Of a DNA stretch of 10,041 nucleotides, positions 8,201 through 10,041 are shown piece after piece; position 1 is the first letter of the stretch, and each line of letters begins with the position of its first letter. A program made the translations under genes and the position numbers. Below the pieces are notes generated by a model. The model was given only the letters and a program-made list of their open reading frames with translations. It did not search any database and was not told where the DNA came from. Source of the stretch: JBKQHQ01 sp052148715 (GTDB taxonomy: Bacteria; Pseudomonadota; Alphaproteobacteria; Rhizobiales; Xanthobacteraceae); the NCBI GenBank assembly GCA_052148715.1, contig JBKQHQ010000152.1, forward strand, positions 1 through 10,041, given 5' to 3'.

Positions 8201-8664
8201 TCGTGGCCGCCCGACAACATGCGAGTGCCGTCCGGCGAGAAGGCAACGGTGCGAACCCGGATGGAAGCCCCGAATACGTTAGGCTGGCTGTGCTGGAAAG
8301 TGCGTAAGAGTTGCGCGGTCGCGGCGTCCCATAATCTGACCGTCCCGTCGTCGCCTCCCGAGAGTACACGGGACCCGTCGGGCGAGAACGCGATAGAGAA
8401 AACCCCGTGGACGTGCCCCTCGAACGTGCGCAACAGCTGCCCGCTCGCGGCGTCCCATAATTTGAGCGTCTTGTCCGCGCTCCCCGAGAGCACGCGCGTG
8501 CCGTCCGGCGAGAAGGCGACGGACCAAACCACGTCGGTGTGCGGTAAGTTGGGTACAATCTCGGTTTTATGTCGGTTCTGAGGGCTGGCGCCGATCTCCA
8601 GCACCCACACGATCAGGAGCAAAACCACGTTCGAAATTCGGAACAGACACCGCTGAAATCTCAT
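5290..8664 (-). CDS. Exported WD40-repeat caspase-like protease
   Basis: 1124 residues from ATG 8662-8664, preceded by AAGGGAGA. Residues ~10-27 are hydrophobic (SNVVLLLIVWVLEIGAS), a signal peptide or membrane anchor. Residues 42-645 hold 14 WD40 blades with consensus H..VV.SVAFSPDGTRVLSG and LKLWDAATGQLLRTF. They fit two seven-bladed propellers meeting near residue 348, where blades 8 and 9 lack the usual starting GH. GEWLTLTPEGFFGGS follows. Residues ~725-815 are an Ig-like segment (APRVAMISP to NTIEVVAYN). Residues ~828-1085 are the C14 domain: LFVIAVGINDY, His911 in AAAHGK (Ala replaces the usual Gly before the His), and Cys964 in LLDTCESG. DTNNNGQIELSE (1029-1040) fits an EF-hand-like calcium loop. 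The propellers probably dock a partner or substrate that controls the protease. Unlike cytoplasmic caspase conflict systems, this protein is predicted to be exported. A broken paralogue is present at 105-612 and 2742-2801. Confidence 0.95.
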   Translation of the reverse strand: MRFQRCLFRISNVVLLLIVWVLEIGASPQNRHKTEIVPNLPHTDVVWSVAFSPDGTRVLSGSADKTLKLWDAASGQLLRTFEGHVHGVFSIAFSPDGSRVLSGGDDGTVRLWDAATAQLLRTFQHSQPNVFGASIRVRTVAFSPDGTRMLSGGHDQMLKLWDAATGQQLRTFTGHAQDVNALAFSPDGTRIISGGGDLFSDKPGELKLWNAATGQLLRTFTGHARLVNSVAFSPDGTRVLSGSKDKTLKLWDATTGQLLRTFAGHVGEVESVAFSPNGTRVLSGGDFKDAPQMIKLWDVATGQLLRTFEGHSIAVYSVAFSPDGTRALSGGDDVKLWDTATAQRLRTFGRTAPVYPAAAFSPDGTRVISGSDRGGLKLWDATTGQLLRAFKGLSYLVNSVAFSLDGARVLSGSNGGTPRLWDAATGQLLRTFEGHGSGFDYVAFSPDGTRVLSGNDDKTLQLWDVATGHVLRTFEGHTFGIRSVAFSPDGMRVLSGSEDSTLKLWDAASGQLLRTFAGHSSGVNSVAFSPDGTRVLSGSDDHTLKLWDAASGQLLRTFAGHTDVVFSVAFSPDGARALSGSRDKTLKLWDAASGQLLRTFGGHSSDVNSVAFSPDGTRALSSGRDDTTRIWNVFTGELLATLFGSVDGEWLTLTPEGFFGGSVKGADEMVGIVRGLEAYSVEQMYQALYDPDLVRENLAGDPDREVKKAAGALDLAKVLDSGRAPRVAMISPAKASTSQEELITAEARITEAGGGIGRVEWRVNGVTVGVVSNAPGAGKERTIRQVLALEEGENTIEVVAYNARNLLSSLPVGATVTWAAPAYQPKPKLFVIAVGINDYNDLGFPRLSHAVDDAKAFGAAMKAAGEGLYAEVDVSYALDSDATAAKLEMLIDQVSARMHPRDVFVFLAAAHGKSENGRFHLIPQDYRSVSGRFVTEGTIGQEQLQDWFANRIKARRGLILLDTCESGALVASRASGIDLASSEAALGRLNEATGRPVLTAAAADQAALEGYKGHGVFTYALLDALVNGDTNNNGQIELSELAAHIQTLAPQLSRQISRGRGSATAQPARSVAAQLRGASIVARYADRGLLRIDTGGYSQKPRMGSRGEDFPLVNRLPALPASAQ
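6745..8541 (-). repeat. Fourteen tandem WD40-encoding DNA units of ~126 bases
   Basis: The WD40 blades are repeats in the DNA as well as in the protein. The period is about 126 bases (42 codons), stretched in units 3, 4 and 6 by small insertions and shortened in unit 7. Segments such as GCCGTCCGGCGAGAA and GGCGTCCCATAATTT (+ strand) recur with few changes. Units 11, 12 and 13 (roughly 6860-7235) are nearly identical, including synonymous sites, which points to recent duplication or gene conversion. The repeat-driven codon pattern also keeps the opposite strand open, producing long false antisense frames. Confidence 0.85.
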
Positions 8665-8670
8665 CGTGAG

Positions 8671-8678
8671 TCTCCCTT
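8671..8678 (-). promoter_or_regulatory. Ribosome binding site for the WD40-caspase gene
   Basis: On the minus strand AAGGGAGA ends six bases before ATG 8664, a well-placed Shine-Dalgarno sequence that supports this start. Confidence 0.6.
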
Positions 8679-8941
8679 CGCGCGCAGCGTGTGTGGCCAG
8701 AATTCTTAAGCGCGCTTGGCGCTGAAAAATGACGGCGAATTAGCCCGAACGAGACTCCCAATCCAAGCCGCAGTCGATCCGAACAATAGCAGGCAGGAGG
8801 CAGCCTGTCCGACATCGAAACGACGGTTGCCATGACTGCGAAGGAAGCCGCCGCGACGTTCGACGTAGCTGGCAAGGCGGCGAGAAACTTCCGCAGCGCC
8901 GGTCGCTCGTAGGTTTCGGTCAAGGCAGGCACGAGGTTTAA

Positions 8942-8973
8942 TGCCCCCGCTAACGCCGCGTTTGCGGGGGGCA
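8942..8973. repeat. GC-rich inverted repeat (hairpin)
   Basis: The arms TGCCCCCGC (8942-8950) and GCGGGGGGCA (8964-8973) pair with a single bulged G around a 13-base loop. There is no T-run on the + strand side, and only ATTAAA follows on the minus strand, so it is not a clear intrinsic terminator. It lies about 280 bases upstream of the WD40-caspase start. Confidence 0.45.
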
Positions 8974-9007
8974 GTGACGTTGTGTCTGTGAAAGGGCCGG
9001 CCCAAGG

Positions 9008-9038
9008 GGATGGCTACGCCGCTCGGCGTTCGGGACCC
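9008..9038 (+). repeat. REP-like palindromic unit, copy B
   Basis: Contains ACGCCG-CT-CGGCGT with GGATGGCT before it and TCGGGACCC after it. It matches the reverse complement of 3079-3108 with one substitution and one inserted T. The two copies face each other across 5.9 kb that contains exactly the two minus-strand caspase genes. The sequence directly precedes the first DNA ligase remnant. Confidence 0.55.
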
Positions 9039-9055
9039 TACGCCGGTTAACATCC

Positions 9056-9196
9056 TGCCTCCCGACGCTCCGCCGCGCAGTTCCGAACGAGCCGCAGTGG
9101 GCGCACGAAATCAAGCACCACGGCTACCGGATGATCTGCCGGCGGGATGGCGGTGACCGGGGTGCGCGTTGCCGGGAACTTCCAGGGTTGGGTTGA
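9056..9196 (+). pseudogene. Decayed N-terminus of an ATP-dependent DNA ligase (LigD type), copy 1
   Basis: The frame at 9056 reads CLPTLRRAVPNEPQW, then AHEIKHHGYRMICRRDG, which is the start of the nucleotidyltransferase domain of LigD-type ligases around motif I (EIKHDGYR). The motif Asp is replaced by His (KHHG). After GGDR an extra G breaks the frame; skipping it restores the expected DRVRV. The frame then ends at TGA 9194-9196 with no further similarity. Fewer than 50 codons of a domain of several hundred residues survive, so it is inactive. A second copy follows at 9320. Confidence 0.75.
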
Positions 9197-9256
9197 GTTT
9201 TCCCTGACGTCCGGCAGGCACTCCCCCTGAGGCAACAGCTTGCCATGACCAAGGAG

Positions 9257-9286
9257 ACCCCGGCTAAGGAGTGGTCGGGGTTTTTT
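9257..9286 (+). terminator. Rho-independent terminator
   Basis: ACCCCG (9257-9262) pairs with CGGGGT (9276-9281) around a 13-base loop, followed by a run of T (to 9286). It is a typical intrinsic terminator on the + strand. It has no intact gene in front of it, only ligase remnant 1, so it is probably a leftover from a lost gene. Confidence 0.75.
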
Positions 9287-9319
9287 GCTTGTCGGGGTAG
9301 CGGTCCGCTATCCCCCAGC

Positions 9320-9625
9320 ATGCCCTTGCATCCCTGCCTGCCGACGCTGGCCCTCACCGCGCCCGAAGGTGAGCAATGGACGCACGGGATCAAGCATGAT
9401 GGGTTTCGGATGATCTGCCGGCGTGAAGGCAAGCGGGCGCGGGTCTTCAGCCGCAACGCGCTCGACTGGACAGACCGGGTCCCGGCGATCGTCGAGGCGC
9501 TTCGGTCGCTGCCGATCACGCGGCAAGACAAATCAGGAGGAGCGAACTGCGTGCGCACGGCTGGATTTGCTCCGGTCACCGCTGCGCACGCTCCAGGAGG
9601 CACGCTTGGATGGGCCGCGAAATGA
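9320..9625 (+). pseudogene. Truncated N-terminus of an ATP-dependent DNA ligase (LigD type), copy 2
   Basis: From ATG 9320 the frame reads MPLHPCLPTLALTAPEGEQW, then THGIKHDGFRMICRREGKRARVFSR and ALDWTDRVPAIVEALRSLP. This is the beginning of the adenylation domain of LigD-type ligases, which seal DNA breaks in the Ku/LigD end-joining pathway. The nucleotide-accepting Lys of KHDG is codon 9392-9394. Similarity stops at about 9514, where the family would continue into the next ligase motifs. A possible continuation (LDLLRSPLR) lies in another frame, consistent with a deletion plus frameshift. The open frame ends at TGA 9623-9625 after unrelated sequence. The rest of the ligase and the exonuclease and polymerase domains are absent. 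Confidence 0.8.
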
Positions 9626-9702
9626 AAAGCGCGCCGACGGAGATCGCCGGTCAAGTCGCGACGGCGCGGCGCTGACCAGCTGTGATGTAATGAAAACCTG
9701 GG

Positions 9703-9919
9703 CTATTTGTAATAGCCGACGCCGCAGCCGAGGCCAGCGACCTGGGTGACGAAGCTGACCTTCTGCGCCGGCGTCTTATCGGCGCCCGGCTTCGGAAACA
9801 TGTAGCTGACCTCGCCGATTTGACCCTCGCCCTTCTGCGCCGCGGCGTAGAGCTCTGGACCGAACAACTTGCCGGTAACGTCCTTGTTGGTCCGCACGTC
9901 CACCCCGATCAGCTGCTTA
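9703..9919 (-). pseudogene. 3' fragment of a periplasmic single-Cache-domain gene, cut by an IS630 element
   Basis: The minus strand encodes KQLIGVDVRTNKDVTGKLFG, then ELYAAAQKGEGQIGEVSYMFPKP and a final GLGCGVGYYK before TAG. This matches the C-terminal half of small secreted single-Cache proteins of Bradyrhizobium-like bacteria, which bind small ligands in the periplasm and usually end in a similar Gly-Cys-Gly tail. The signal peptide and first half are missing. Host sequence stops at TA 9918-9919, where the IS630 end begins, and codons further upstream in the open frame (MTSRWESSRF...) come from the insertion element. GGCTATT-TGT-AATAGCC (9701-9717) overlaps the stop codon and may be a transcript-end hairpin. 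Confidence 0.75.
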
Positions 9920-10041
9920 GAGCATTTTCCGCTCGGATTGAATCGGGAGGATTCCCAACGGCTTGTCAATGAGCGAGGCTAGCCGCCTTGATTCGATTTT
10001 CGAGGGGGAACGATGCCAAGACCCTATTCTGGTGACTTGCG
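9920..10041 (+). mobile_element. Left end of an IS630-family insertion sequence (partial)
   Basis: Starts after TA 9918-9919, the target dinucleotide that IS630 elements duplicate, with GAGCATTTTCCGCTCGGATT as the presumed terminal repeat. An inner GAATC-GGGAG-GATTC hairpin follows. The transposase gene starts 93 bases in, and the element runs off the right edge. The exact left boundary is inferred from the loss of Cache-gene similarity and cannot be confirmed without the right end. Confidence 0.65.
10013..10041 (+). CDS. IS630-family transposase, first 9-10 codons (partial)
   Basis: GAGGGGG (10002-10008) precedes ATG 10013. The visible residues, MPRPYSGDL plus a partial Arg codon, match the usual opening of IS630-family transposases (M.RPYS.DLR), which continue into a helix-turn-helix and a DDE endonuclease domain. 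The call rests on ten residues and on the neighbouring terminal sequence. Confidence 0.65.

Larger units (their letters stand above)
8665..9052. other. Upstream region of the WD40-caspase gene, no recognised gene
   Basis: About 390 bases that should contain the promoter of the WD40-caspase gene. No consensus promoter stands out. It contains a GC-rich inverted repeat (8942-8973) and REP-like copy B (9008-9038). A minus-strand frame starting with GTG at 8932 and containing TETYERPALRKF runs into the WD40-caspase gene in another frame; it has no ribosome site and I do not call it as a gene. Confidence 0.4.

Noticed and set aside
6704..8581. Long + strand open frames (213 and 278 codons) with repeated 'VPSGEKATE' peptides
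   Set aside because: They are the antisense of the WD40 repeat array; the periodic GC-rich codons keep the opposite strand open. They lack ribosome sites and known domains.
1..10041. CRISPR array
   Set aside because: The only regular repeats are WD40-encoding units of ~126 bases without unique spacers; no cas genes are present.

Overview
The window looks like a high-GC alphaproteobacterial chromosome, most likely Bradyrhizobium or a close relative in the Nitrobacteraceae. This rests on recalled family resemblance and was not confirmed by a search. The supporting features are GC-rich codon use, a caspase protein with the 'AW..T.N.T..AVLE.FIRQFG' linker, decayed LigD-type DNA ligase fragments, a periplasmic Cache-domain fragment and the 5' end of an IS630-type transposase gene. 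It reads as an accessory region with much gene debris.

Three intact genes dominate, and each encodes a caspase-like (peptidase C14) domain behind an N-terminal signal sequence. On the + strand, 674-2620 encodes a signal peptide, a caspase domain, a linker and a complete TctC/Bug solute-binding domain. Convergent to it on the - strand, 3159-5066 encodes a signal peptide, a TRAP DctP-type solute-binding domain, a Pro/Ala/Ser linker and a caspase domain, so the domain order is reversed. Upstream of that on the - strand, 5290-8664 encodes a 1124-residue protein: signal peptide or anchor, 14 WD40 blades (two seven-bladed propellers), an Ig-like segment and a caspase domain containing an EF-hand-like loop. 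All three keep the catalytic His and Cys. No TctA/TctB or DctQ/DctM membrane subunits are visible, so the two binding domains look like ligand sensors attached to proteases. The inference is a set of exported proteases sensing small ligands or protein partners.

The + strand flanks of the caspase-Bug gene carry two pieces of a second WD40-caspase gene. The first half of its caspase domain is at about 105-612 and its last ~19 codons are at 2742-2801, both in the same orientation. The caspase-Bug gene therefore sits where the catalytic-Cys half of the older gene used to be. The remnant reads in frame into the caspase-Bug gene, which gives a misleading 851-codon open frame from 65.

The convergent gap 2621-3158 has no gene. 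It holds the WD40-caspase tail, two compact multi-hairpin clusters and a REP-like palindromic unit. A near copy of that unit lies in inverted orientation at 9008-9038, on the far side of the two minus-strand genes.

From 8665 to the end there is no intact gene. It contains a GC-rich inverted repeat, two tandem decayed N-termini of an ATP-dependent DNA ligase with a strong terminator between them, and the 3' end of a Cache-domain gene. That gene is cut at a TA dinucleotide by the left end of an IS630-family element whose transposase begins at 10013 and runs off the window.
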